The position numbers and the translations under genes were made by a program. A stretch of 64,000 nt of DNA from Cornus controversa (lineage: Eukaryota; Streptophyta; Magnoliopsida; Cornales; Cornaceae), in NCBI GenBank assembly GCA_026545225.1, contig CM048845.1, positions 92,196,533 through 92,260,532 on the forward strand, written 5' to 3'. The notes below the pieces were generated by a model. That model searched no databases, was not told the origin of the DNA, and was given only the letters and a program-made list of their open reading frames with translations. Below, in pieces: positions 34,856 to 47,996 of the stretch (the first letter of the stretch is position 1; each line of letters opens with the position of its first letter).

Positions 34856-35888
34856 TGTTGATATATATTAGTATATTTTATATTTAACTTTTTTTATTTT
34901 TATAATTAGGGACTTATCGTGTATAAGATAACTTGTTTCTCACTCAACTTACTTTTCTTTTCTCTCCTATATATATATGCTCTCACCAGAGGCAGAGCCA
35001 AGATTTGAATTCAGGGGCGCAATGTAATTATTCAAAGTAAAAGGCAAACAAAAAAAAAAAATCATATTTTAAAAATGAGTCATAATTGTTTCATTATCTA
35101 TGCCACATTGGACAATTAACAATGCATGATAATCTTAATAGAAATGGTGAAAGAGTCAAAATTTTATTTTAGGAAAGGCATATTGAAAATGATAAATTGA
35201 TTTCTTTTTTCAACTAATAGTGCACCAAGATAGAACATGATAAATTGATTTTTTTTTCAACTAACAGTGCAGCAAAAGAGTAATCTACAACATTAAAGTG
35301 CTCGTTAATCAGTATGTCATTATTTGCAAAAAAAAAATTATAGTAAAGAAAAATTCAACAATAAAAAATACACGCATTGAGTTTATAAAATTATAATAAT
35401 AAATTAAAATAAAAATAGGAAAAAAAAGAATAAGAAGAGAAAAAATTGTTACAATATGACATCATACATGAGTGAAAAATGAAGAATTTTAAGAAGAGAA
35501 AAAAAAATAAAAGACAAATGAGAGAACTTTGATTGAAAAAAATTAGAGTTTTATTGAAGAAAGGGAATGTATATATATATTTTTAAGAGAATCAAAGGAG
35601 TTTGAAGAGTAAAAGAAAAAAGATTGAAAAAATTAAGAGGTATTTTTAGTAATTGAAAATTTTAGGGGTGGGGGGGGGGGGGGGTTGTAAAATTTATGAT
35701 ATATATGTACATAAAAAAAATTATACTTATATATATATATATATATGGGCTGGGCTGGGCCAGGGGGGGCATTTGCCCCCTCTGGGCCTTAACTGGCTCT
35801 GCCCCTGGCTCTCACGATATATTGTTTCATATATCTTTTATTAATATAATTTAAAGACAATTTAGTCTATTTTCCTTTTATTCTAACA
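34856..35888 (+). repeat. Left LTR of the old copia element, interrupted by a hAT element
   Basis: It runs from TGTTGATATA to TTCTAACA, directly followed by the primer-binding site. The hAT insertion (34987-35807) plus one copy of its 8-bp target accounts for 829 of the 1,033 bp. Confidence 0.8.
34987..35807. mobile_element. hAT non-autonomous element with perfect 8-bp TSD
   Basis: An 821-bp element flanked by GCTCTCAC (34979-34986 and 35808-35815). The TIRs are CAGAGGCAGAGCCA (left) and CAGGGGCAGAGCCA (right end read back), a well-known plant hAT terminus. The interior is AT-rich with a run of 15 Gs (35670-35684) and a GGGCTGGGCTGGGCC segment near the right end. No transposase is seen. It lies inside a copia LTR. 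Confidence 0.9.
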
Positions 35889-38800
35889 TGGTATCAGAGA
35901 TAGGATTTTCAAAACCCTTCTTTTTTTCTTTCGCTTAATTGTTCTCATCATTCAAAGAGGCAAAATTCAACCTGAACGAAGGCTACATGCACCTTTATGC
36001 AGCACCAAAGTCTTTTTTTTTTCCACTCCCATGCGTCATCATGCACTTCCATGCGCTACCACGCGTGCCATGACTTAGCTTCTAGTGCCATGTTAGTAAC
36101 CAGCATACACAATATTTGCCACATCATCAGACACGTAAGCGTCATGTCAGCGGTATGTCATCTTTTTTGCCACGCAAACTGTCACATCACCCTTTTTACT
36201 ACCACGTTAGTAACAACACCTGAAAATAATTTCCTAGGCCTACCCTGCTTGAAATTTCGTGCTGATTCCAATTTTTAAGTTTATTTTGTCATTTAGAATT
36301 TCTAAGTTGCTCAAAATGAGATTTCGCACCCTATTTCCGTTACACTTCATGGAGACAACTATATTTTTTGGAGTCAATCTATGCGCAACTTTCTTAAAGG
36401 ATGCAAACTATGGTCCTACATCACAGGGGATTGAAAATTACCTGTTAAAGATACTGTTAAGAAAGATGAAACATTTGCTTCTCGTGTTGAGGACTAGGAT
36501 AGCAATAATCACAAGATTATCACATGGTTTCACAACACAGCCAATTCTTCCATTAGTATGGAATTTGGGAGTTATAAAACTACCAAAGAGGTTTGGCACA
36601 TGCTTGTTTTTCGATATTCTGGCTCTAATGGTGCTCGTTAGTAACAGTTAATGGTCCAGCTTTGTCATCTTAAACAAGAGTCCGGTCAGAGGATTAATGA
36701 GTTTTTTCTCGCATTAAGTGTCTTTAGGATCAATAAATTTTGTCAGAACCATTATGTACAGTTACCTTAGAGAGCAAGAAATTTTATGAGTATCTGATCA
36801 GATGCACCTTTAATGAATCTTCACGATGATTATGAGTCTATCCGTGGTCAGCTTCTTCATCGCTCACCTCTCCCATCCCTGGATAAAGCTCTTAATGAGC
36901 TTGTTCGAGAGAAGGCATGTTTGTAGACCATTCGTTCTACGATGCAAACTCATCTCCTTGTCTTGGCTACACCATCTGCTCCTTCTTAGTCTGAGCACCC
37001 ACGGTCTTCGCAATCACAATCCTTTCAGTCTGGGCCTTCACTCAACAGATATTCTTCTTCTTTTCATTGCAATGGTGGTAACAAATAACGAGCACAGTCA
37101 TTTCAACCCAGACCTAGTGAACGTTCTTGTAGATACTATCGCAAATCAAGACATACAATTGAGGAGTGCTTCAAACTTACTAGACCTCGCAATGCTGCAG
37201 CCATAGCTACCATGGAGACAGTGTCATCTCATCCTTCTCTTTCTGCACCAGTTACTACTCATTCTAAGGAGTCCCTATCTACATTTTCTGCTGCTGATCT
37301 AGAGACAATTATCAACTAGGTTTTATCCAAGCTATTAAGTTCAAGCTCATCTAACTTTGTTTTCTCAACCATACCAGGTACAGTTAATTCATGATTTTTT
37401 TAGTCTCTTTGCTGTAATCATATGATACCTGACCATACTTTGCTCACTACTCAGACTCCTACATCTCATGCACCTGTTGTTCACACAGCTAATAGCTCTA
37501 CTATGGCCATTAGTCACATAAGTATTATCTCTTAGTCAAATTTGTTTGTTTTTAATGTTTATCTTGTTTTCAATCTCTCTTAATATTTTGTCTATTGGTC
37601 AATTGACTGAGCTATGTTTGAATATAACATTTTTCTCGAATGGTTGTATTATATAGGATTCTCAGATAGGTCAGATCATTGGGACAGGCTGGAAGACAAT
37701 GCAACTATTTGAGCTTTCTTCTTTGCATATACCTATTTCATTTATCACAACTGCATCTACACGAAGTATTATACCTGCTATTGAGTTGTGGCATTCTCGT
37801 TTGGGTCATGCATCGATATCTCGGGTCAAAAGTCTAGTATCTAAGGGTTTGTTAGGATTAGTTAAAACCGAGTTTTTTTATTGTATTTCTTGTCAATTAG
37901 GCAAACAACCTGCTTTATCATTTAATAAAAGTGAGTCATTTACTTCTTTCCCTTTTGATCTTGTTCATTATGATGTTTGGGGACCTTCTCTTGTAGCCAA
38001 CATGGGTGGAGCACAATATTTTGTTTTATTTGTAGCTGATTTTTCACGTTTCACTTAGATATTTTTAATAAAAAATTATTTTGAATTACTAAACATCGTT
38101 TGTGATTTCACCAAAATGGTTTCAACTCAAATTTCTAAAAATATCAAAAAAAAAATTGTTCTGATAATGCTACGGAATACAGGCAAAATGATTTTCAAAA
38201 TATCCTCAAATACTATGGCACTATTTTTCACTCTCCTTGTCTTAGTACATCACAACAAAATGGTTGAGCTGAATGAAAAGTTCAACATATTTTAAATTTG
38301 GCTCAATCACTTGTCATTTCTTCTGCTGTGTCATTATCTTTTTGGGGTGAAACATCTCTCACTACTGTTTATACCATGAATTGTGTACCCACACCCCTTT
38401 TACAAAATCAAATACCCTATGAGTGTCTCTACAAGCAAATTCTTGACTATAGTAATCTTAGAGTTTTTTGGTGTGCTTATTTTGTTCTTCTTCATCCTTA
38501 TGAGCGAATAAAAGTACAACCTTGTGCTTAGCTTTATTGTTTTCTTGGGTATGGACTTGAACAAAAATGATATAGGTGTTATGATCTAGTTACGAGACGC
38601 CTTAGTATCACACCCCAAATTTTTGAAGAGAAATATGGAATGTGAAAAACAAATAAAAATAAAAATAAAAACAAGAGAGTTCTAAAATTTTTAAATAATC
38701 CTTTAAATAGATAGAACCCGTATAAACATTTTATTACGTTGGAAGAAAATATTAAATATATTTCTTCTATACAAATCCTCAAAATAATACAAGTTTGTCT

Positions 38801-39849
38801 CACAGCCTGAACAGAAATAAATATCTAACGATTCATCTGTTAACCATTCCAACGGTGCTACCAAATTTTGACATGCCCCGTATTAGCAACATAACCTGCA
38901 AAATCTGAGAGGGGGTGAGTACAAAGCTCAACAAGGATATGCTGAACAACCTTTCATTACCGCAGCAAGTTGACTTTTGCGTCATAATCTCAAAACAATT
39001 TAATTTATATTTAAATAAGTAATACCATCCAATACTACAATTTAATCATATAACATTTAACATTCAATGAATTTAAATGGACAAAAACATATCGGCAAGT
39101 ATAAGCAACCGTGTACAATTTGTGCACATAACCTGACATAATTTAAATGCACCAATTATACATCCACACATACAAATAAACAATTACCATTGTATACATA
39201 AAATAATACAATTCAAATGCACAATTTAATCAACGAGCACATTTAATTGCACAGAAAAGTTAACAAGCACACATATGCACATTAACAAATTATGCACATA
39301 AAATAATACACCAATTGAACTGAAATATCAAGCATGTAAATAAATTACAACACAATCACCTTTATCAATCATAATTTAAATTGCAAAACATAATTTCAGA
39401 TAAAGCAATTTAAATCTCCATGTCCATAGTCATCAATATATACACACACACACACACACACACATGATCATTTACAATATATATATATATATATAATTAT
39501 GTATATATACATTTTAATGCAAGTAAGTATTTAATAAATGCAAACATATCCAATTTATATATATATTTATACACAATAATTCACTTGTGCACAGATATAT
39601 AAACACACATAAATTAAATATACGAATAGGAGAAAAGAGCAAGTATTAACTTGCCTCAGGTTTTTATCCGGAAGCCTGCGAATCCATTGCCAATCCAGAA
39701 ATCCAAAACCTACAATTTTGGTCTGGTCCAATGTCAAGCCAAGCCCATAAAATCAATCCATTCCGTTTTAAATTGATATTGGACCTATTTTTAATTTTGG
39801 CCCAGTTCAATTTACTAAGCCCAAATCCATCGTCAAGCCCATCCATTTA

Positions 39850-39982
39850 TGTAAGGACCGGAATAATTTTGACCGGTCCCGGATGATTTTTGGGCCGGAT
39901 TTATTTTTTTCGAATAAATTAAATTCGAAAAGAATGTGGATATACATATATGTTGATGGAGGATGTAGATATATATATATAT

Positions 39983-40022
<40 letters not shown>

Positions 40023-41573
40023 GTGGTGAGTGTATTTATATTAAATTATAAATACATGTGAAGGTATGTGTATGTAGTGTAATATGTATGTATGGAGTAT
40101 GTGTGTACATACACATGTGCTTTATTTAATTGCACATGGGCTTATTTGGGTATATATATATATATATAAATGTGTTATTTGTATATAATACATGTGGCTG
40201 GGAAAGAAGAATCAGCCGAAGGAAAGAAGAAAAGAAGAAAAGAAAAGAAAAAGAAAAGGAGAGAAAGAAAAGAAAAGAAAAGAAAAAGAAGAAAAGAAAA
40301 AGAAGAGAAGAAAGAGAATCGGGGAGAGAGAAGAGAGGGAGAAACCGAGAAGAGAGAGAGACCGGGGGAGACCAAGAGACGCCGAGAGAGGGGAAGGAGC
40401 TCCGGTGCTCCGACGGCGGCCCTGACGAGGGCTTCTCGACGGCCAGCCACGGTTGGTGGCAACGGCCGAAGGCGGTGGTGGCTGGCTGTGACTGGGGGTT
40501 TCGCGGCTGGGGTTTGCGGGTCGGGTTCGCTGGCGGCGGGCCGGTGATAGCGGTTGATGGTGGCTGTGGTGGTGGTTCGAGTGGTGTTCACTCGAACACC
40601 CCTTGTTCGTGGGGCAGATCCGAATGGGAGTTTCGGATTTCTATGGGTGAAGCTTGCGGGTTTTTGAACGGATCTGTGTTGGGTCAACTGGGTTTTGGGT
40701 GTTGCAGCTTGGGTTTGGTTTTTGAATGAGTTCCACTTGGATATGGTTCGTCAAAGATTGTGGATTCTTCACGGGTTGCTCACCATTTCAGAGCCCATGG
40801 TGGTACAAAAATGGGCTGGTTTGCGGACTGTTTGGCCATGAAAATGGCGGCCTTGTGGTGTCGGCTTGGACAGTGGGCTGCCTATTTACATGATTTTGAT
40901 TGGAGGATTTTCTGGGTTAAATTTGGTGCAAGTGTATATAATGGAGTGCGTGTGTTCAACACATTCATATATAGGTTGGGTTGGACATGACAGTGAGCCG
41001 AAATTGGTTATTTGGGTTAATTCAGATGTGGGCCCTCTTTAATAGCGGGCTTGGACCTTGGAGTTGGGTTGGTTCACTTTATTTGGGTTGGACCGAAAAT
41101 TGAAAAGGAAATGAAGTGGTCCAATGGAGTTGCTCGTGTGGACTTCGACACAGGACTGGATCGGGCTTGGAAATGGATCGCTTTGCAAGCGTGGACTTGG
41201 CGAAAGCGGGACCTAAGGCAAGTTGATTCTTGCCTCTATCTCTTACAAATACTTTCTTTATGTCGAGTAATTTACATATGTCTTAATTTAATCATATGTG
41301 GTATGTGTATATACATATATATGTAAGCGCTTACATATATATGTGTATAGGGAATGTGGTACATACATAGGATATGAGAGGATATACATATGTGTGTGTG
41401 TATATATATGTATGTGCGAGTTTGGGAAGCGATAACATGTTAGATTAATCGCCTAATTGCATTGTGATGTGCATGTATGTATAGATTAAAGTCTATGGAA
41501 AGCATGCTAAATAATACCTGTTTAGCTCCGTGTTGTCTTGTATGCATATGCGGTTCTTATGCATGATGTTCAG

Positions 41574-41612
<39 letters not shown>

Positions 41613-43859
41613 GTGATTATATATATGGTTGCAGTGATAGAAATGCATGATAAGTATGAATGCAACTTATGGCGAACATTTGAAAAGCATGAAATGTGCT
41701 AAGTGTTTAATATGTTCTTGATACATATGTGGGTGATGTAATATATATGTGTATATATAGATATTGTGATTGGAATGCATGTTAGCTACTTGTAGTGAAT
41801 ACATGCATTGAATGAGAGCATGACTGTATTTATGCTAGCGTAGGTGCATATGTGAGTTATATGCATGATTTGACATATACGTGGCTATATGTGGGAATGT
41901 GGATATGAGATGCATGCTAGCTATACTTACATATATCGAAAGTATGCATTGGTTATAGCATGACAAAAATGTGCTAAGTTGAAGTGTTTGCATACGTGAG
42001 GTATTATGCGGGTTTTGAACGTATATGTGCTATATGTGTTGGAAAGTGATGAAAAGCATGCCAAATTCTTCTTTTTAGTATTCATAGGCATGGGTCGATG
42101 CATGAAAATATTCTGCTGTGTATATATGCATCCATATTGCATGTATAGGAGGAAAATGACACATACGTGGTTATATGTGGGTTTATGTGGAGATGAAATG
42201 CATGCTACGTACTTTTAACTAGCTTATGCATTGTGAAGCATGAAATTGATGTGCTCGATCCATATATGTTTAAAATGCATGTATAGGACCGTTGTGAGGA
42301 GAAAGGGGAAAATGAGAGAGTAGTTTAACCACCTTGGAGTATGTGAGTTACTCGGTGAGGGATCCCAAAGCCATTTAACCACCTTGGAGTATGTGATTTA
42401 CTCGGTGATGTATTCTGAAATTATTTAACCACCTTGGAGTATGTGATTTACTCGGTGATGTATTCTGAAATTATCTAACCACCTTGGAGTATGTGATTTA
42501 CTCGGTGATGTATTCTGAAACTATCTAACCGCCTTGGAGTATGTGATTTATTCGGCGAGGAAGACTATCTAACTGCCTTGGAGTATGTGATTTACTCGGC
42601 GAGGAAAACTATCTAATCACCTTGGAGTATGTGATGACTCAGTGAGGGTGTTGGAATTGTGTGGGAGGCGTCTCGATCACATGATTGGTTAAGAATCATG
42701 TTAGGGTATTTGATTGAGTCCGGGAGAGAGACGAGTGTGTGAACATGCTTACTTTATCTATTGTGAAGCATGCGATGTATTTAACGCATTCTTATATTTA
42801 TATGCGTTTTTTGTGAATAAACATGATATATGTTGGATGTTTGCTTCTAAGCATGTTTTACGGTTCAAATGCATCTTCATTGTATTTGTGATTGCTACTT
42901 GACGAGTAGGAGGTGTAGTAGTTGATTTACATCGGTTATGTAAACGTGTTGACATATATGTCCTTTATACATATTGGTGCTGAATGTTTACTGTTTTCAA
43001 GCATGTTGAAAATGATTTCTAAAATCATGTGTGGTGGATTTTGTATGTTCATATGTGCTAGAGTAGCCACATACATCGTTGGTTCATGCTAGGTAGAACA
43101 TGGTCTTAAATATTGTGATATATTTAAGTGCATGTATATTTTTGAGAATACGTGAGGATTGACCTGCTGCAGCGGTGATAGTATGGTTCTACATACCTTG
43201 TTGGGCCTTTGAGCTCACCCCCTCCCAGGTTTTGCAGGTATTGCTGGTTTTGGAGTTAGTTAGGGGACTGACAGTACCGGTTGCAGAGGTAGTAAGTAGA
43301 TTCCTTAGAATCTAATGTATGTCCAGGATAGTGGATAGATAGATACTTTACATTTGGATTAAATGTATAAAGCAACTGTGTAGATTCAGTTCCTTCAGTT
43401 GTATTTTATTCATGTGATGTATGTATTTAATACGGACATTCAGGGACTGAGACATGTATATTTATGATTGAATTATGCATGTTGTAGAAATATTGGGGGG
43501 GGACACGGGCCCAGAAGTGTCCATTTTTATTGTTTAGATATAAATGCTGGGGGGACACGTGCCCAGAAGTGTCCATATATATTGTAAAGCAGGTATAACA
43601 TGCCAGGAGTTGATTATTTAGAATGGGTCATGCCCGATTTTCGTAAAAATAATAGGAAATTGAGGTTGCATGATCAGGTGATGGTTATGTCGTGAGAGCG
43701 ATCTCACGGAGTTCACACCTCGATTTTTGGGCCTCGGGAATCGGGGTGTGATAGGATGGTATCAGAGCATGATACTTTATAAAGGGTCAAAAGGGTCCAT
43801 TGGGACTAATGGACGGGTTAACCTTCGGTTTTCAGGGAGTCGGGGATCGGGGCGTTACA
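39850..43859 (+). mobile_element. Near-solo large LTR of a retrotransposon, with 5-bp TSD
   Basis: The interval starts TGTAAGGACCGG and ends GGGGCGTTACA, flanked by ATTTA (39845-39849 and 43860-43864). A second LTR-type terminus, GGGGTGTGATA, at 43743-43753 is followed by a primer-binding site TGGTATCAGAGC (43757-43768). So the LTR is about 3.9 kb and very little else of the element remains. Such long LTRs, with a GA-rich then GC-rich segment (40200-40720) and internal tandem repeats, are known from Ty3/gypsy chromovirus (Tekay/Del-like) families; the family call is an inference. It is broken. The K/R/E-rich and G-rich reading frames at 40130-40730 are LTR sequence, not genes. Confidence 0.7.
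42326..42655. repeat. Tandem repeat, seven units of 50 and 44 bp
   Basis: Units start at 42326, 42376, 42426, 42476, 42526, 42570 and 42614. The core is CACCTTGGAGTATGTGATTT followed by ACTCGGTGA. The first four units are 50 bp, the next two 44 bp, and the last is partial. The array lies inside the large LTR. Confidence 0.9.
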
Positions 43860-45139
43860 ATTTATGTAGGCCCAATTAAACTGTGCAAGCCCAATTTACA
43901 TCCTAAGCCCAATCCAAACATCACCTTCAGTAACCCAAAACAGAGGCCCAATTTAAACCAAGTTACAAAGCCCAATCCACTAAGATCTAAAACCATGAAT
44001 AAAAATTCGCAAATTAGCCACCAAAGGAAGCAGCCCAAACTCAGCGGATAAATTTTTAATGGTCACCATATACCACCATATGTTAAACAAATAGTCTATG
44101 AAAACTAAACATCTCACCGGTGCATGTTAGCAAATCACCTTAATTTATATTGTGCATATTAGCCTATTATAATTATTTCATACGATGATCCTACTCTCTG
44201 ATATGACCATGCTTGTAAGGGATTGAATTTGAAATCTCAATAGTGCAGTTCCTAGATAAATGAGGTGCACTATATCATACACGTACCAAAACTATTGACT
44301 TTGCTTCTAAAAATTGTTGCATGCCATGGAAACATCAAAGTCATCTACTGCATCTTTAAGTGTTAAACAAGATTCCTCTTAAGCTGACCACACCCAAACT
44401 CCATAAACAACAACCACACAAACAACATTTACAACAGTCGCCATCGGCCACCCAAAACCACCTCAACCTCAGCCACAGCTGGCTGCCAAAATAGCCTCAC
44501 CTAAACTGAGCACTACCTTTCTATATACACTTCTACATCGACTCCACTATGCACATACCCAAAGCCCCTCTATCCTAGAAGACCCAGCTGTTGCCAAAAC
44601 CCACAACCAAAACTCATCCACCCCAGCCACCGTCTTTAGTTGTTGGCGACTACTAACACCAACCCCAAACAGCCGAAGCCCACTTCTTCTCTCCCAAGTT
44701 CTGTCACTTTGGTAGCCGAAAAGGGCAGCCGGCCTTGCATGGCTGCCGAAACACCACCCTGTCGCACATTAAAAGAGAGATTTATGAGAGGGTGGTGTTT
44801 AAATCTTCAGATATAAAAGAACATCACAACTTAAACATTCCATGTGTGTGTGCTCTCAAAAATAAAAATCAATGAAGATTTTCTCTCATAAATCTCTCTT
44901 TTAGCTTCCAAAATATATTCTTATCTCTAACAATTAATTCATTGAGTCTCTCATCTCTCCTACTTTAGGTTGAAGCATAAAGAGGTATTTATAAAGTTTA
45001 TAGTCCTTATTCTACTTGGAAAATAAGTTTAAAACATCTAAGAAAAATTTTAGAGAAGCTTGGGTTAACTAGGAAAGTGATTCGGATAAAAAAAAAAATT
45101 GCGCGTATCAGTTAAGTCGGACCAGTCCTGAAAATTGGG

Positions 45140-45450
45140 GACCGATGGGACTTTTGCAGACACCTAGAAATTTCAAAGTCCTGAGGAAAGTTAGACCTGT
45201 CCTAAATTTTGGAGACCGGTGGGACTTTTCAGACATGTAGAATTTCAACAGTCCTAAGAGAAGTTGGACTAGTCCTCATATATGGGGACCGGTGGGACTT
45301 TTGCAGACACCTAGAAATTTCAAAGTCCTGAGAAAAGTTAGACCTAAATTTTGGAGACCGGTGGGACTTTTCAGACATGTAGAAGTTCAACAGTCCCAAG
45401 AGAAGTTGGACTAGTCCTCATATATGGGGACCGGTGGGACTTTGAAGAAA
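45140..45450. repeat. Tandem repeat, 73-74 bp period, about 4.5 units
   Basis: GACCGRTGGGACTTTT recurs at 45140, 45214, 45287, 45356 and 45429. Alternate units are most alike (GCAGACACCTAG versus CAGACATGTAG), so a 147-bp higher-order unit is present. Confidence 0.8.
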
Positions 45451-46295
45451 TTCAATTTGTACATTTAAAGCATATTTTCTAAGTCCTAAGTCCACCAAAT
45501 TTTAAAATATAGTGTCCTCACTCACATACATGTTCTAATTAATGTTCTCACCAACTCTATGGTATCGAGACATTTTTCGTTCAGCTCCGAAGATCGAGAC
45601 ACGAGATCAAACAAAAATTACAACTCGATCAACAAGTTTTGACACCAAAAATTTTTAATTACAAATATATATCTCACAGTTCATATCGCTAGTCAATTCA
45701 TGGCTTCGGCGAGATCAGTTCACTTTACTGATGTTCTTTATATTCTCCGTTATGTCAAGGGTACTGTATTTCGTAGGCTCTTTTTCACGCATCAGTCTTC
45801 ACTGATGTTTCGTGCTTATTTTGATATAGATTGAGCTGGAGACCCAACAGATCGTCGTTCCATTACAGGATATTGCTTCTTTCTTGGTGACTCATTGACC
45901 TCTTAGCGTAGTAAGAAGCAGTCTGTTATTGCTCGATCTAGCACTGAAGCCAAATATAGAACACTTGTAGGCTACTTCTAAGCTTTTATGGTTACGATGG
46001 TTTCTTCAGGATATGGGTGTTTTTTCGTCCACTACTACTCCCATATATTGTGATAACAAGAGTTCTATTCAGATTACACACAATGATATTTTTCATAAAC
46101 GGGCCAAACACATTGAGATAGATTGTCATTTTGTTCGTCATCATCTACTTCAGAATATCTTGCAGTTATAGTCAGTCATTTCACATGATCAGATAGCAGA
46201 TATCTTCACCGAATTTATTCCAACAGAGCATTTTTGAGAGTTTATTTTCAAACTTCAGATGGTGTCGTATAACCCATCTTGAGTTTGAGAGGGAG

Positions 46296-46481
46296 TGTTG
46301 ATATATATTAATATATTTTTATATTTAACATTTTTTTATATTAAATTAGGATTCTTATGATTGGGGAGTTACCATGTATAGGATAACTTGCTCTTCACTC
46401 ACTTACCTCTTTTTGTTTTCCTATATGCTTTCCCTGTATATTGTTAATTCAGACTTTTTTTTTTCTTTTCTTATTCCAACA
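46296..46481 (+). repeat. Right LTR of the old copia element
   Basis: 186 bp from TGTTGATATATATTAATA to TTATTCCAACA, preceded by a purine-rich tract. It is similar to, but clearly diverged from, the left LTR at 34856. Confidence 0.75.
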
Positions 46482-46936
46482 CATTCAATGATATATATCA
46501 CAACACTCATGATGCTTGTACGACTATCCGTAGCATACCCTTCTTTTTATGGTTAAACGGATGCAATCTCGAGAGGTGAAAGCTGAGCCATGCACTAACT
46601 ATTAAGCATGTCTGCCCAACTCATTCACTGCTGCCCAACTCATTCACTACTAACCTTCTTCTGCCTCTCCTCTCATTTGCTCTTTAGACCACAATCTGTT
46701 AATCTTCTCATTTATCTATTTCACCGTATTAATCTAATTTCAACCTGCAAAGTTTCCATGTAAGCAAATCAACAAGAAAGAGCTTGCTTTCTCCATCAAT
46801 CAGTTTTAATAGTTAAAAATTTAGTTTTTAAACTTTGTTGTTGGACTAAAGATAATGATGGCTAGTCTTGAGAATTGCAGATTGGCGTCAGGGACGTAGC
46901 ATAATCTGCCAATTGTTGAAAACTCAAGCAAAACCT

Positions 46937-46990
<54 letters not shown>

Positions 46991-47265
46991 CATATATATA
47001 TATAGCTCATTCCTATACAAGGAGAGCAATATGTACAATGGGGCCTAAGTTGTGCCCTCTGCAAGTGGCAGAGATGCCAAATCTATATATTTATTCTACA
47101 ATTCCAAAACTGGGTAAGCGCTACTGTGCTTGGTCTACTTATCTCATGATGGCATACACGTATTTGTTGACTCAATAGATTATAGAGCATTAAACAATTA
47201 ATTACCTATAAACAATTAATTAATGCCCATCTAAGTTCAAATATAACACAGACCAATCAAAGGGA
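46482..47265. other. Spacer between two copia elements
   Basis: No gene recognised. (TA)n tract at about 46941-46987. Confidence 0.5.
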
Positions 47266-47270
47266 TTGGG

Positions 47271-47749
47271 TGTTGGAATATTTTAAATAAATAAAATATT
47301 TTTTGTGGTTCTATGCATTATTTCTAAAATTGGATTGCAATGTAATTATTGTTACTTGATAGGTTGGGGTTATACTTGTCAATTGTGGTCTAATTGGCAG
47401 TATAATATTTACACCGTTGGATTGTGATTTTCCAACTTTATTTGATAAGGATTTAATCCTAACCGTTGATATCTAGGTCTCCATGATAGGAAGGGAGACT
47501 TAGGTATTTTATTTGTAGAGAAGCCGTCCCCCCCCTGTTGTTGTTATAAATAAGGGTTTCACAACCCTTATTCAGTCCTATCGAAGAATAACTCTCAGAA
47601 AGGGGGTAGAGCTCTCTAAGGATATCTTGCAGGAACACAAAGGTATTTTACAGCTTAATTTTCATTCAGGTATGTCAATTAAAATCTCCTCTTTAATTTA
47701 TTGTAGTATTCTTGATTTCTACAAGTTGAGTATGGATTAAATTTCAACA
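47271..47749 (+). repeat. Left LTR of the young copia element
   Basis: 479 bp, TGTTGGAATA to TTTCAACA, with a TATA-like GTTATAAATAAGGG at about 47542-47555. Confidence 0.93.
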
Positions 47750-47946
47750 ATTGGTATCAGAGCCATGATTAGGAATTGAGATTTTTATTGTAGAAATCAA
47801 GAGATAAATTATTTGATATATTGTTTATCGACATGAAATTTGATCATATTATGTACGTTCACTGATTTATTTTTTTCGTTATTTGGATTTGAAGTTTATA
47901 TGAAAATTTAAAAAATCGTACCTTTGATTCACTGATTTTGACTAAA

Positions 47947-47996
<50 letters not shown>

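Larger units (their letters stand above)
38606..45660 (-). mobile_element. Large LTR-derived segment, reverse orientation, with a related LTR nested in it
   Basis: The segment begins TATCACACCCC, the inverse of the GGGGTGTGATA terminus seen at 43743-43753. Its GAGAGGGGGTGAGTACAAAG (about 38909-38928) is the inverse counterpart of the GAGCTCACCCCCTCCCAGG region near 43209-43230 of the plus-oriented LTR. It therefore comes from a related family lying the other way round. It is split by the element at 39850-43859 and resumes at 43860. A 73-74 bp tandem repeat lies at 45140-45450. The right boundary is uncertain, and the element is broken. Confidence 0.5.
34856..46481 (+). mobile_element. Ty1/copia LTR retrotransposon, old and broken, with nested insertions
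   Basis: Outer LTRs lie at 34856-35888 (inflated by a hAT element; about 204 bp without it) and 46296-46481. Both begin TGTTGATATATATTA and end CCAACA or CTAACA. A TGGTATCAGAG primer-binding site follows the left LTR, and a purine tract (GAGAGGGAG) precedes the right one. Parts seen in order: gag-like sequence (about 36250-37200), GAG-pre-integrase and integrase (about 37780-38600), RNase H (about 45780-46200). The gene order fits copia. The LTRs are clearly diverged and no 5-bp target duplication remains, so it is old. It is broken many times over, and unrelated LTR material is inserted between integrase and RNase H. Confidence 0.85.

Noticed and set aside
40130-40730. 199-aa and overlapping K/R/E-rich and G-rich reading frames on both strands
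   Set aside because: They lie within the large LTR (39850-43859), over its GA-rich and GC-rich leader block, and show no domain.
42326-42655. Regularly spaced repeats that might suggest a CRISPR-like array
   Set aside because: Units are contiguous without unique spacers and lie in a plant LTR.
44400-44760. GC-richer block with CCACC/GGCTGCC words that looks gene-like
   Set aside because: No open frame with a domain; it matches in style the GC-rich core of the inverted LTR segment.
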